Origin: Scatophagus argus
Taxonomy: Eukaryota > Chordata > Actinopteri > Scatophagidae
Direction of reading: 5' to 3'
DNA: 64,000 nt
Assembly (NCBI RefSeq): GCF_020382885.2
Contig: NC_058506.1
Span: 23,136,818 to 23,200,817 of the forward strand
In this document: positions 36,880-47,500 of the stretch, piece by piece
How positions within the stretch are numbered: the first letter of the stretch is position 1
Layout: each line of letters begins with the position of its first letter
Position numbers and translations under genes: made by a program
The notes under the pieces: generated by a model
Databases searched by the model: none
Told to the model about the DNA's origin: nothing
The model's input: the letters and a program-made list of their open reading frames with translations, nothing else

Positions 36880-37135
36880 TGACCCGGACATCACAGCGGA
36901 TGAATTCGGCTCGGTTCGGCTTCAAGCTGCCCTAACGGAAATCACAGCCTCTGTACAATGAGTTGCTGTTAGCTAGCAGCGGGTCAGAGTAAAACAAACT
37001 CGATTCGGATCAGTTCGGAGTTTTACCGTCGACTCCGTCGGTCGTGGAGACCAGCACCCAGCGTCCACTCAGCAGCGAGGGTCACGTGACAGGCCGGTAA
37101 TACGTCGGGAGCAGCCGCTGGGGTCCAGGAGGTAA
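36880..37135. promoter_or_regulatory. CpG-rich segment with a palindromic E-box
   Basis: A CpG-rich island between FMO and med31 contains GTCACGTGAC at 37081-37090, a perfect ten-base palindrome of the USF/MiT-TFE (CLEAR) type. A plus-strand donor-like CAGGAG then GTAACC follows at 37131, and a minus-strand donor-like GACG then GTAAAA is near 37027. It looks like a promoter, but its gene is unclear: it could be an upstream FMO promoter or an unrecognised noncoding transcript. Confidence 0.4.
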
Positions 37136-37355
37136 CCTCCTCCCCGGGGCCTTCACAATAAAAGCACTTCAAAATTTAAAATGAATAAAAAATAGTAGTC
37201 AAAACTGTCCCGTCGATCCGCACTTTATAATGAAGATTTTTTAAATTTTATTTTGGCTGCAGTTATTTCTAAAAACATGACTCATTACATAAACACTGAA
37301 ATAATCGTTTTAATGAAATGATACATTTTAACGTATTAAGAGCTGAATACGTAAT

Positions 37356-37404
37356 GAATTTCCCCTCAGGGATAAATAAAGGAATTCTGATCCTGATTCT
37401 GATG
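37356..37404 (+). mobile_element. LINE-type 3' tail, GGGATAAATAAAG plus CTGATTCTGAT
   Basis: AATTTCCCCTCAGGGATAAA followed by TAAAGGAATTCTGATCCTGA matches the tail at 39466-39510 almost exactly. Only the extreme 3' end is present. Confidence 0.6.
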
Positions 37405-38192
37405 GGTAATCAGCAAACACATTTACAAATACAGACTTGAGTTTTCTTTAACTCCAAATGTTAAAGAGTCAGTTCAAAGGAGGAAACGAAATGAGTTTGT
37501 TATCGTCGGAGTTAAATATTGTGGATCACTTTTTAGCATTCTGTTTGCTCATGAGGCTCTCAGATGATAACCAATAAGATAACCCATAACGTAACATTGT
37601 TATACTTTACAGAAGTTCATCTCCCGAGCACCAAAGGCTGAGATGTACACTAAAACTGGAAGACGTGAAGTCAAAGGAAGCACTTTGGCTTTGTATTATC
37701 AGCTCTATTGATTGGCTGTTTGTTATCTACTGATAACCGCTCAGTCTCATCAACTATAATTTACTGTCCAGATATGTGTTGTGCTTTACTGCTTCACATT
37801 TCAGTCTGCAGCTGCTGCGCGACCACCTCAGAAACACAAACATTTAACACTGAGGTTGACACAACAAAGTTCTCTGATCCTTTATTTGTTACCAGTGAGC
37901 TTAAGAACATCTGATCAGAACGTTCAGTCACAGTTCCACTCTTGAAATCCATCACAGGACGTTCAAAAGAGGCCAGAGGGACCGTCACTAAACTAAGCAG
38001 TATCATTAACTCCATACATTGACCTGTCGCCATGACGAACGGTTTGTCCACCGTAGAGCGCTGACGTGTCCCACCCAGCACCTCCTGGTCCCAGGTCTTC
38101 ACTAACCACAACACCACAAAACTGCATCATGTTTTTAAACTCTCAAGCATCAAAAGTCCAGAATGAGTCGAACTCCTCCCCCAGTGACATCA

Positions 38193-40529
38193 TCACTTGG
38201 TGGCGGCGTTCCCGTGCGGCGGCGGCTGCTGCTGCGGCTGCTGTTGCTCGGCCAGTGCCTGCTGCAACCGAGTCCGCTTCCTGGAGTAGTGCTGCCAGTG
38301 CAGCAGCTGCTGCTCGTCGATGAACTTGGCACACTGAGCGTTGACCAACTCCTTCCTGAAGTGTTCGTACTGCAGCAGCTCGAGCATGTGGAGACAGTGA
38401 GGATACCTGGCGGAGAGGAGAGGAGAGGAGAGGAGGAGGGGGGAAGAGGAGAAGAGGGAAGCAGAGGAGATGAGGGAAGGGGGAGGAGAGGAGAGAAGGA
38501 TGAGAGGAGAGGAGGAGAGGAGAGGACAGGAGATGAGAGGAGACGGGAGGAGGGGGGAGGAGACTAACATCTTCCATGGTGGATGACTCGACATTTGGTG
38601 TGTGTGTCAGCAGGATGTTGTATCAGTAAACTGTGTGAGTGTTTGTGGTGGTGAAGGATCATGTGATTGGTGACATACTTGAGGAACTTGGCGTACTCAG
38701 GCTCCTTCCAGTACAGCAGGTACTTCAGGTAGTTGATGAAGGGTCGTTCCCTCAGGACGCCTCTCTGAGCCAAAACTGAACACACAAACAAACAAACAGG
38801 AAGTCAGGCTCAGCAGACAAGACGGTTCTGTTTGACACAAAGCCTCTAAATCAGTAACAGAGTCACACTTTGTCTAAAGCGTCATGTTGGGACAGTAAAC
38901 AGTGAAGCTGATCACTTCTATCATATCTGCATATTTTATGGTCATTCTGTATACACTTCTTTTTTATTGTTTTTATTTTATTTTTAATTCTAGCTTATTT
39001 GTTACTTATCTGTTTCTAGCTTTAATGCTACTCTAGTAGCACATTGTGCACTGTCTTGTTATTTGTTCTGCTGCTGTAACAACTTAATTTCCCTCCGGGG
39101 ATCAATAAAGTCTTATTTTATCTTGTCTCACCTCTGAAGAGGCTGACAAGAGAAAACATTTTCACAGCCTTTTCAACTGGAACCACTGGACTCCTTAGAA
39201 CTCAGCTCAGAGGAAATCATTTTGCTCCTCCTTCAGACAAGGTTCTCTGCAAGCACAGAAACCTTGAGTGACTGAACAGGAACCAGAGCCAGAAGGACCA
39301 AGTGGCTCAGTCCGATTCTTAAATTGCTGTCTCACAGAACAGATTATAAAGTGTGACTGCTTGTGTATAAATCACTCTACAGCACAGCAGGTTCTTAGAT
39401 CTTTAGGAAGCAGTGGAGTTGAGCCTCAAGTCAGAACCAAACAGGATGAAGCTGCTTTTCAAGAATTTCCTTTCAGGGATAAATAAAGGAATTCTGATTC
39501 TGATTCTTTTAGCTGACAGGGAACCAACTTCCAGATGATCTGAAATGTTCCCCCATCTTCAGCTACAGTGTGAACTGAAGCTCTGCTGTTCCCTCTGACT
39601 GAACTTGGGGTAACCTAACCTAGTTGTTTTTATTTCTTTAAATGGATTTAAATGTGAATGACTTAATTGCCTGTGTAAAGCGCTTTGCGTATGAAATGTG
39701 CGGCCTTAAAAATGAAACAGCCGACGTGAATTCAAGCAGCAGAAACTCTTAAAGAACCACTACAGTTAGCTGGGAGTGAAGCTGCTGGCAGCCCTTCACG
39801 TGTGCAGGCTGATGAAGAGACAAACTGACACTGGAGGGGACGTCTCACTCACAGTTCAGGTAGTTTGGGTTGGCCAGGCACTGGACGAACTCCAGCTCTG
39901 ACTGGAACCGGTTCCTGGCCTGCTCCTCTGGACCAGGAAACACAACACAGATTTAAAATGATATTCTGAAACAAGGTATGATTCGGTGTGAAGACGTGAC
40001 AGAAATTTAGGACATGTGAATCATTATTTCACTAAATCAGGTCAGAAAAGAAGATCCCACACGTCTTCCTCAGTGTCACAGTTCATCAATAACACTAATG
40101 CTTCATTCCCTTTTGTTTTTCTCACCTTTGTAAAAGAAGTTCAGAGACATAAAAATGTTTTCTTCGTCGTGTAAACAACTGAATACCTGAACGAACTTTA
40201 GTCCTTCACTGATTTCACATCAGTCTTGGGTCATAATAAATACGACTGTCCTTAACACGATCATCTCTGCTGTAGTTTGAGCACTCACTTTTGTACTACC
40301 TCCAGAGCCATATTTATTTTACTTATCTTATTTTATTTTATTCTATTATTATGTTACTCGTTCTTACGTTTTATGTATGCACTGATCACTAAGACAAATT
40401 CCTAGTAATGTGAAATCTCTTCACTTATACGGCAATAAAGACAATTCTGATTCTGATTCTGACGGTATGCTAACAAGCTAACCCTAGCGAGTCATGTAAT
40501 TACTTTAGCGGCTACAAACCTGTTTCCAT
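38193..40529 (-). CDS. med31: Mediator complex subunit 31
   Basis: Four minus-strand exons join in phase: 40520-40529 (only METE's first ten bases), 39853-39927, 38679-38775 and 38193-38406, giving 131 aa, the same length as the human protein. Diagnostic stretches are FVQCLANPNYLNFLAQRG, FINYLKYLLYWKEPEYAKF, HMLELLQYEHFRKELVNAQC and LHWQHYSRKRTRLQQALAE. MED31 is a conserved part of the Mediator middle module, bridging transcription factors and RNA polymerase II in the nucleus. The C-terminal tail is Gln/Pro-rich (QQQPQQQPPP), where mammals have a different short tail. A minus-strand AATAAA (complement of 37881-37886) lies about 310 bp past the stop. Intron 3 is dominated by a pyrimidine minisatellite. 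Next to slc13a5, as in mammals. Confidence 0.97.
38408..38570. repeat. Purine/pyrimidine minisatellite abutting the med31 exon 4 acceptor
   Basis: About 160 bp of GGAGA/GAGGA units on the plus strand, interrupted by GGGGGG and GGGAAG. On the med31 (minus) strand this is an almost pure CT tract that runs up to the acceptor CCGCCAG. Confidence 0.93.
38930..39130 (+). mobile_element. LINE 3' UTR and tail in med31 intron 2
   Basis: T-rich sequence followed by AACTTAATTTCCCTCCGGGG then ATCAATAAAGTCTTATTTTA (39080-39120) is the same 3' end type as at 5600-5668. No ORF remains. Confidence 0.6.
39466..39510 (+). mobile_element. LINE-type 3' tail, second copy in med31 intron 2
   Basis: TTTCAGGGATAAATAAAGGA then ATTCTGATTCTGATTCT. 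Near-identical to 37356-37404. Confidence 0.6.
40428..40463 (+). mobile_element. LINE-type 3' tail in med31 intron 1
   Basis: ACGGCAATAAAGACAATTCT then GATTCTGATTCTGA. It lies about 60 bp from the med31 exon 1 donor. Confidence 0.55.
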
Positions 40530-40800
40530 GAGGACAGATGAAGCCTTGAAAACAGCAGAAAGGCAATGTCTAGATGACAACGTTAGCTGTTCGACTGACA
40601 CACAGACAAAGTTTCTCGGCGTTAGTCTTTGTTGCTATTTAATCACAGTCGCAAAGAGTGCGAAACCATATTTGCCGCAAATCAGTGCTATTTCCGTCAT
40701 TTTCCGTCGGTTTACGGTAGCTGTCGTTCATTTTCTGAACACCAGAGGGAGACATTTCACAAGAAGCTCCCGACCGAGTGAGACACGGAGCAAGAGACAG

Positions 40801-40995
40801 ATGGAGCCAACTTATTTTGAAAGTAATCTGAGTGAGACCTCTGCAGCCGCAGCTGTGAGACGAGCTGCACAGGAAAGCGCAAAGTTAAGTCCACTAAATG
40901 TCCTTGTGTTTGTCACGAACGGGCTCAGATTTTTACTGGACGTGTCTGACAACATTATGGAAAGGATCCCATCAGAGAGAAACCTTTTGGTTTGA
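40801..40995 (+). CDS. Candidate small intronless gene divergent from med31
   Basis: A 64-codon frame starts at an ATG in good context (ACAG-ATG-G) and ends at TGA. The same frame is open back to 40528, overlapping the med31 start region, but the 40801 ATG leaves a normal divergent promoter gap of about 270 bp. The peptide begins MEPTYFESNLSETSAAAAVR and has a hydrophobic stretch LNVLVFVTNGLRFLLDV that could span or touch a membrane. AATAAATAA follows at about 41037-41045. No family recognised. Mammals also have a small divergent gene next to MED31 (C17orf100); whether this is its counterpart was not tested. It could be chance. Confidence 0.35.
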   Translation: MEPTYFESNLSETSAAAAVRRAAQESAKLSPLNVLVFVTNGLRFLLDVSDNIMERIPSERNLLV

Positions 40996-41049
40996 GGACA
41001 GGATCCTTGTTATTTAAGACAAGACAACTTGTCTTAAATAAATAAGCGT

Positions 41050-42175
41050 TGGGTGACGTATTGCGTATTACGTCACTTCCTGTTCTTGCACTACTCATTC
41101 ACTTGCTAGCGTTTGGTGTTCGGTGGTATTGGTGTACTTCAGTCGACATATTTTGTGTTAGCTTTTACTGTGGCTGGTTCTTACAAATAAGTACACAAGC
41201 ACTTTAAGAAAAGTTTATTAACCGCACGATCATCTAGATTCTTTACGTTCTGTTTGTCGTTCAGCTTAGCTTAGTGCTAACATGGCTTCTTCCACTCACT
41301 CTCCCTCTGCCTCTCCCTCTCCCGTCTTCTGTAAGGTGTGTGAAATGTTTAGCTATTCCTCTGCCTCCTTTAGTGAGAGTGAGATGTGTAGAAAGTGTAG
41401 TTTATTCACAGCTTTGGAGGCGAGGCTAAGTGAGTTAGAGGCCCGGCTTCGTACTGTAGATCACAGTCCATTAGTCCCGACAGCTAGCCAGCAGCAGTTA
41501 GCCTGTGCGGACCGGCCTACTTTAGCTACTTTAGCTGATGTCAGTCAGGGAGGTTGGGTGGCGGTTTGACAGAAGCGTAGTCCAAAACAAAGGCCCGTGG
41601 TTCACCACCAACCGCGTCATGTGTCTAACCGCTTTTCCCCACTCAGCGACACACCCGCTGAGAAACCGACCCTGGTTATTGGCGATTCTGTTTTGCGATA
41701 TGTGAAGCCGACACCAGCGACCATAGTCAAATGCATCCCGGGGGCCAGAGCGGGCGACATAGAGGGCAATTTAAAGCTGCTGGCGAGAGATAAGAGTAAA
41801 TATGGTAAGATGATAATTCACGTCGGCGCTAATGACACTCGGCTACGCCAGTCGGAGGTCACCAAAGTTAATATTGAGTCGGTGTGTAATTTGGCAAAAA
41901 CCATGTCGGACTCCGTAGTGTTCTCTGGTCCCCTCCCGAATCTGACCAGTGATGACATGTTTAGCCGCATGTCATCGCTCCGTCGCTGGCTGTCACGGTG
42001 GTGTCCAGAAAACAACGTGGCCTTTATAGATAACTGGGAGACTTTCTGGGGAAAACCTGGCCTCATTAACAGAGACGGCGTTCATCCCACCTGGGGTGGT
42101 GCGGCTCTTATTTCTACCAATATGGCCAAGTTTATTAGACAACCAACACCCTGACAACCAAAGTTGCAACAAATG
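41050..42175 (+). mobile_element. L2-type LINE ORF1 (coiled coil plus SGNH esterase), split by a stop
   Basis: Two in-line frames, 41282-41569 and 41597-42154, read as one ORF1 protein broken by a stop at 41567-41569. The first part has CKVCEMFSYSS and a heptad stretch FTALEARLSELEARLRTVD. The second is an SGNH-type esterase: GDSVLRYV (Ser block), HVGANDTRL (Asn block) and DGVHPT (Asp-His block), all in place. ORF1 proteins of L2/CR1-group LINEs of fish carry this domain. The ORF2 that should follow is absent: 20 bases after the ORF1 stop the sequence turns into the reversed tail of another element. The 5' boundary is uncertain. Confidence 0.82.
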
Positions 42176-42780
42176 AACTTGACTTGACTTGACTTGACTT
42201 AACTTTATTTATACAGCCCATTTTTACAAGCAGTTTGTCTCAAAGGGCTTAACATAACATCAGCAACATCCTCTGCCCTTCGACCCTCACATCAACTGAG
42301 GAAAAACTCCCAGAAAAACCTTTAACAGGGAAACACTGAGGGGCGGCACGGTGGTGCAGTGGTTGGCACTGTCGCCTCTGCATGTTCTCCCTGTGCCTGC
42401 GTGGGTTTTCTCCGGGTTCTCCGGCTTCCTCCCACAATACCAAAAACATACACATTAGGTTAATTGGATACTCTACATTGCCCCCTAAGTGTGAGTGTGA
42501 GAGTGTGTGGTTGTCTGTCTTTGTGTGTTGGCCCTGCGATTGACTGGCGACCAGTCCAGGGTGAACCCTGCCTCTCGCCGTAGTCAGCTGGGATAGGCTC
42601 CAGCTCCCCCGCGACCCTGACGGACAAACGGTATTGAAAATGGATGGATGGAAGGGAAACACTGGGAGAAACCTCAGGGTGAGCAACAGAGGAGGGATCC
42701 TTCACCCAGGACGGACAGACATGCAATGGATGTTGTACAGGCAGGAAAGCAGTTAACAACATGAGATGTGGGATAGATAG
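42176..42780 (-). mobile_element. Reversed LINE 3' end with (AAGTC)n tail, split by a SINE
   Basis: Read on the minus strand it runs toward AAGCCCTTTGAGACAAACTG, then GGGCTGTATAAATAAAGTTA and AAGTC repeats (plus 42176-42205), an L2-like 3' terminus. Its plus-strand body has CTCCCAGAAAAACCTTTAAC and, beyond the SINE, GAGAAACCTCAGGGTGAGCA. The SINE at 42339-42652 interrupts it. Confidence 0.65.
42327..42664 (+). mobile_element. tRNA-derived SINE lacking its B box
   Basis: SINE body 42339-42652, flanked by the perfect 12-bp duplication AGGGAAACACTG (42327-42338 and 42653-42664). It starts GGGGCGGCACGGTGGTGCAG like the copy at 54298. Right after CACTGTCGCCTC it jumps to TGCATGTTCT, so the segment with the polymerase III B box is deleted. 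The tail is TGGATGGATGGA. Confidence 0.9.
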
Positions 42781-44520
42781 GGAATGTTCAGTCAGGGGAG
42801 AGCTGATGGAGGCTGATGGAGGCTCCTGGTGGGCAGGCAGGGCCGTGAACAGTGAACGCAGGAGCCGCAAGTTGGTTGATTTAACCAGAAACAGCCTCTT
42901 TCACTCCTGCCACATACCAAACCAAGAAAACAATAATTTACAAACTTCATCCAAACTTGTCACTGAGTTGAACTCACAGAGTTCAATGTGAACATAATGG
43001 GAGAGGAGTGAAAAGGCGGACATCAGAGAAGCAGCAGGGAAAACAGTGAACAGCCAGAATATTTTCATGTCCAACGTGGATAATTTGAGTAATTAATAAT
43101 GGTATAAACTGATAGAAAAGCCTTGTCTTAGTATTACTGCTTTAGTTATACAGTCAATGGTCTGTGGTCACATATTTCTTTATAGATGAGCTTTTATTAA
43201 CATGAAATGTTAGTAACAAGATGGTACAAAACTGTGGAGGTTCCATATTTACAACACACATTCACTCACTTACATGTTACCAAATAAAAAATTGTGTAAA
43301 TAGACAACAATACAAAGCTTACAGTATACTTTCAAACAAGACAGTTCCAATTCACAGGGATAAGAGTTTTTATTCTTCTGTTATCTCATCAGGTCAGAAA
43401 AGTTCCCTCAAGATCCCTCAGATCAGTTTGTTCTGACCTGGAGTCAGATCCTAAATAATATTTGTAAATAAAGCTACTGCCTAAAAACAAATAATGATCA
43501 GTGAAGACACTAAAAGAGATGGTTCTATCAGTCATATCTATGATTATTATTTTCACAAGCGACTGGTGTCAGTGTGATAACGTGTTAGCCACAACTACTT
43601 ATACTGTATATATTTATCTATTTATACTGTTATCACTTGATATTAGTGAGTTGTTGTTGTTGTGAGTTTTTTTTTAAAAAAAAATCATTTTATCTTACAC
43701 TTTATCTGTTGTCTCACTGAAAATTTCAGTGTACAGCTGTGCAATGATAATAAAAGCCATTCTGTTCTCTTGTAGCTATACTTTATAAAGCGATAATATG
43801 TGAGTGTTGTGCTTACAGCTTGTTCTATTATCTGCAAAAGGTCAGATATATAAATAAATGGTTTTTAAATTAAATAAATTAACTTTAAAACTGGAGGAAT
43901 TAAACAGAAAATGCAAAATGGATAGTTTTACATCACTGCCATCTAAATCTGCTGTAGACAGGTTTTGAATTACAAGCCTCCCAGTGGAAAGGTGTAATCC
44001 CTAATGTTAACTTTAATTTAAAACCCCTGCAGGACGTATTGAGTCTTACTGACACCAACTTAACACTGACTGAAAATCAGCAAAATTAATCAGTGCAGTG
44101 ACGAGTTTGACATGGCTCTGTTGTTGTTGGACAGATGAAGATGTGGACTTGAAGCTGATTTTACTGAGGAAGACATTTTAGGAAAGACATTATCTGTTTT
44201 ATTGAGACTTGGCACTTATGACATTATGGCATCAGTATTATCTGAACGCTACCACCATGTACTGTTGGTATGCATTAAACTGCAGCTTTGGAGTTTTAAC
44301 ACTAATTATTTATTTTAAACTATTAATGCCTGACAAACCAAACAAACAAACAAACAAAAAACAAACAAAAATCAAACTGGTGAGAAGGTCCCAACTTCAA
44401 GACGAAGTTTCTGGTGGCTCAGAACTAGCAGCCCGAACTGCAGTGTGGACATAACAAACAAATTTCCTGCTGGGAAATTTAATCCAAACCCTCATAGTTG
44501 AGTTATGAAGGCTGCTGCTC
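42781..44520. other. Intergenic DNA and 3' flank of slc13a5
   Basis: No exon seen. A minus-strand polyadenylation hexamer for slc13a5 is at 44309-44314 (plus TTTATT), about 210 bp past its stop. An AAAC-rich run is at 44337-44368, and a retroposon-like end, ATAATAAAAGCCATTCTGTT, is at 43747-43766. Confidence 0.5.
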
Positions 44521-47500
44521 CTACACAGGTGCAGTGGTGTTGGCCCATGATGGGAAGGAGTCCAGGCCAAACATGACGCGACCCCAACTGTTGATGGCCA
44601 GACTGATGCAACCAATGCCAATGATGTTCATCACCACACCTGACTTTGCCTGTAGGGGTTGCAATGGAGGAAGATGTTATCATGACTTCATGGCTGGTCT
44701 GAAAAGTCTCTTTCCCCCATCCTAACAAAAGCAGGACTCACCATGTCAGACACTTTGAGGAAACCGTAGGAGAAGACGATGGCGTTGGGGGGTGTGGCCA
44801 CTGGCAGCATGAAGGCGAATGAGGCGCTGAGGGTGCAGGGGATCATCACGTACAGAGGGTTCAGGCTTATGGACTGTGACTGGCTCAGGACACACACAAA
44901 AAGACAGTTGTCCTTCAGTATATGTCAATAACGAGTGTTTTGTGTCCATTCACAAAGTTACAAAGCCCAGACTACACACGCCTCATCAGTCGTCCAGACT
45001 TTACTTCTATGTCACCATGCAACACAGCACCATCTGCAGGTGAAAGTCCTGCCCATCTCACCATCTGCTGTTAAGGTTATTGTCTGTCTTGTCTGTCTGT
45101 TGTTGGCAGCAACAATCAGCACTACTGTTTTCACAGAGTCCATCTGAGGAGACTCAGTGGGAAGACGAATGCTAGACTGCTGAGGGACAGTCAGGACAAT
45201 TTGTGTGAGCGTTCAGCCTCTGTTAAAGCCACATGAAGAGGTGGTCGGGTGGATGTTGACCACTGTATGAAGCTGTGGACGGCACGAGATAAACAAATGA
45301 AACATAATAAATAAATTTTTCTGATCAAATGTTTCTTTTCTTTTTCTGTTCTCTTCTCATCTGCTCCTTAACTTCAGTTTCTTCTGCTTTACTGATTTTT
45401 CTGTTAAGGTCAAACATCTGCAGTGAACAGATGTGAACATGCTGTCTGTGCCACATGTGGATGAGTGTGTTTTTTCATACCATGGAGGCCAGGATTGGGA
45501 GGAAGAGTGTTGCCGTGGCAACGTTGCTTGCACACTCAGTGAAGGTGGCAATCAGGAGGCAGAGGATGACGGCGATGGCCCAGGGAGGGATGGAGTGGAG
45601 CGGCGTCATCTGAGTGCCGAGCCAGCGGGACAAACCCGACTCCTACGGGACAAAACGGCATCAGCAAGTACGATACGAACTGAAGACTCTGCTGAACTTT
45701 AGATTCAAAAGGAGCACACACACACACACACCTCACTGCCTTTGGCCAGAGCAAAGCCTCCACCTAGCAGGAGGACAATGTTCCAGGGCATCTTCTTCTG
45801 AGTCACCTGCCAGCTGAGCAGAGGTGGAGCTGGGCCTCGTGACACCAGTGACTCTGATTGGATGAGAAATGTTTTAAATTACACAGGTGTGGTCAGCGAT
45901 TACTGATGTGGAGTTTCACTTCACTGTAACACGAGCTTTCGGTCTGTCAGACCTTCATCACAGCAAACTCAACTCAACAGTGGACAGGCTCGTAACCAAA
46001 CCAAATAATCCATTCTAGTCATTAGATGCAGTACACCTGTGCACATCATGTGGTCAAAGTTCTGCCTTCTGGGAGTTGTAGTTTTAAGTGCTAAATGAGT
46101 ATTGTGGGTCATACAAATGGAAGCAGCAGAACCCTCAGAACCCTCGTTCAGACCCACAGCCTGAATGTTACCCACAGTGTCAGTCCATAAACACGTTACC
46201 TGTGTGTGTCTGTGTGTTACCTATGTTTTACCTGTGTGTGTGCTTCCTGTGTGTTACCTGTGTTTGAGCTCCTCCAGAAGCAGAGGAAGTGTGGTGGCTC
46301 AGAGGGAAGAACAAACAGCAAAACAGCCACAAACAGAGAGACGGTGGCATCAGTGACGAACCTGCACAGACAAACAGAGAGAAGAAGACGTGATCGGATT
46401 AACAGGTTGTGCCGTCATCTGACTGTTCATGTCATTCATAAAACATCACTTCCCTTGTTGTATTTTCTGTCCATGTGTTTTTAGCAGAAACAGGCAGTGA
46501 ACACATCTTTTAAGTTATGTTGAACATGTTATCAAATAGCTGAGCACGTCCGCCACCAGCTGTCCCAGATGGACCTGATAGTTCGGGTGGAGTTTGTTTG
46601 TGTCTCCTGGTGGGTCTTAGTCCGTGGCCACTGGCAGCATCCCTCTCTGTTAGCTCTATGTTTGGTCTCCACCTCCTCAGTGTATCTGCTGTCTGCAGCT
46701 TGTGCACGTGACAGTGAGGCAGAACAGATAAATGACGTAAAAGCTGAATCATTTTCTTGTCAGTGATTGACATCAGCTGAAGTTTGTCCAGTTGCGTCTG
46801 AGCTTCACTATCAATCTGTGTAAACAGGAAACATGTTGAAATCTTCTCTTTGCACAAACTGCAGGTCCAAGGTGAGTGATGGTCCCACCTCACCTAAAAA
46901 CCAGGCCAAGAGATCATGAATCTGTCCTGCTGCCTTTAACTCCTTGTTTCTCATGATTAGGACAAAGAAACGTCACACTGAGCTGCACCTCAGACCAATA
47001 CCTCTAACACCCACCAACATCTGGCTTTTGTCTTTAGTGTGTAGGGTACAATCTGATGCTGTGATGCTTGTTGGAGTGTAAATAGTTTTCCATCTGTCTC
47101 CAGTCATCGTTCAGTCTTCAGTAAGACCAAATACAAGTCACTCATAGGCTGCGTCTGGCTCCCGCCTATTTTACAACATCTAACAAATAGAGACTTTGAG
47201 TTGGGACCCTAATTGTTTACTCATGTACTCGATATGCACAACTAAAACTGAAAATCCAGGCAGTAACATGTTCCAATCATCGGTATGGTTAGTCATCCTA
47301 ACATCCTGGCTATAGAGATGGTAAAGTTAGTCGCTCGACCTCTTTGTTCCCTGCTGACACATGTCAACAGCTGTTGGATGGACTGTGATGAAATGTGGTT
47401 CAGATATTCATGTTTCCCTCTGGATGAACCGTAGTAATTCTGGTGATCCTCTGACTTTTCATTTAATGCACCATCATGCCAACGTTTTAATGTGTCCAGC

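Noticed and set aside
36980-38190. Possible txndc17, the neighbour of MED31 in mammals
   Set aside because: I searched this stretch on both strands for the thioredoxin-like WCPDC motif region and saw no matching exon.
38143-38594. Long frames on both strands over the med31 exon 4 region
   Set aside because: Only the frame of 38193-38406 on the minus strand is med31; the rest is the purine/pyrimidine repeat or shadow frames.
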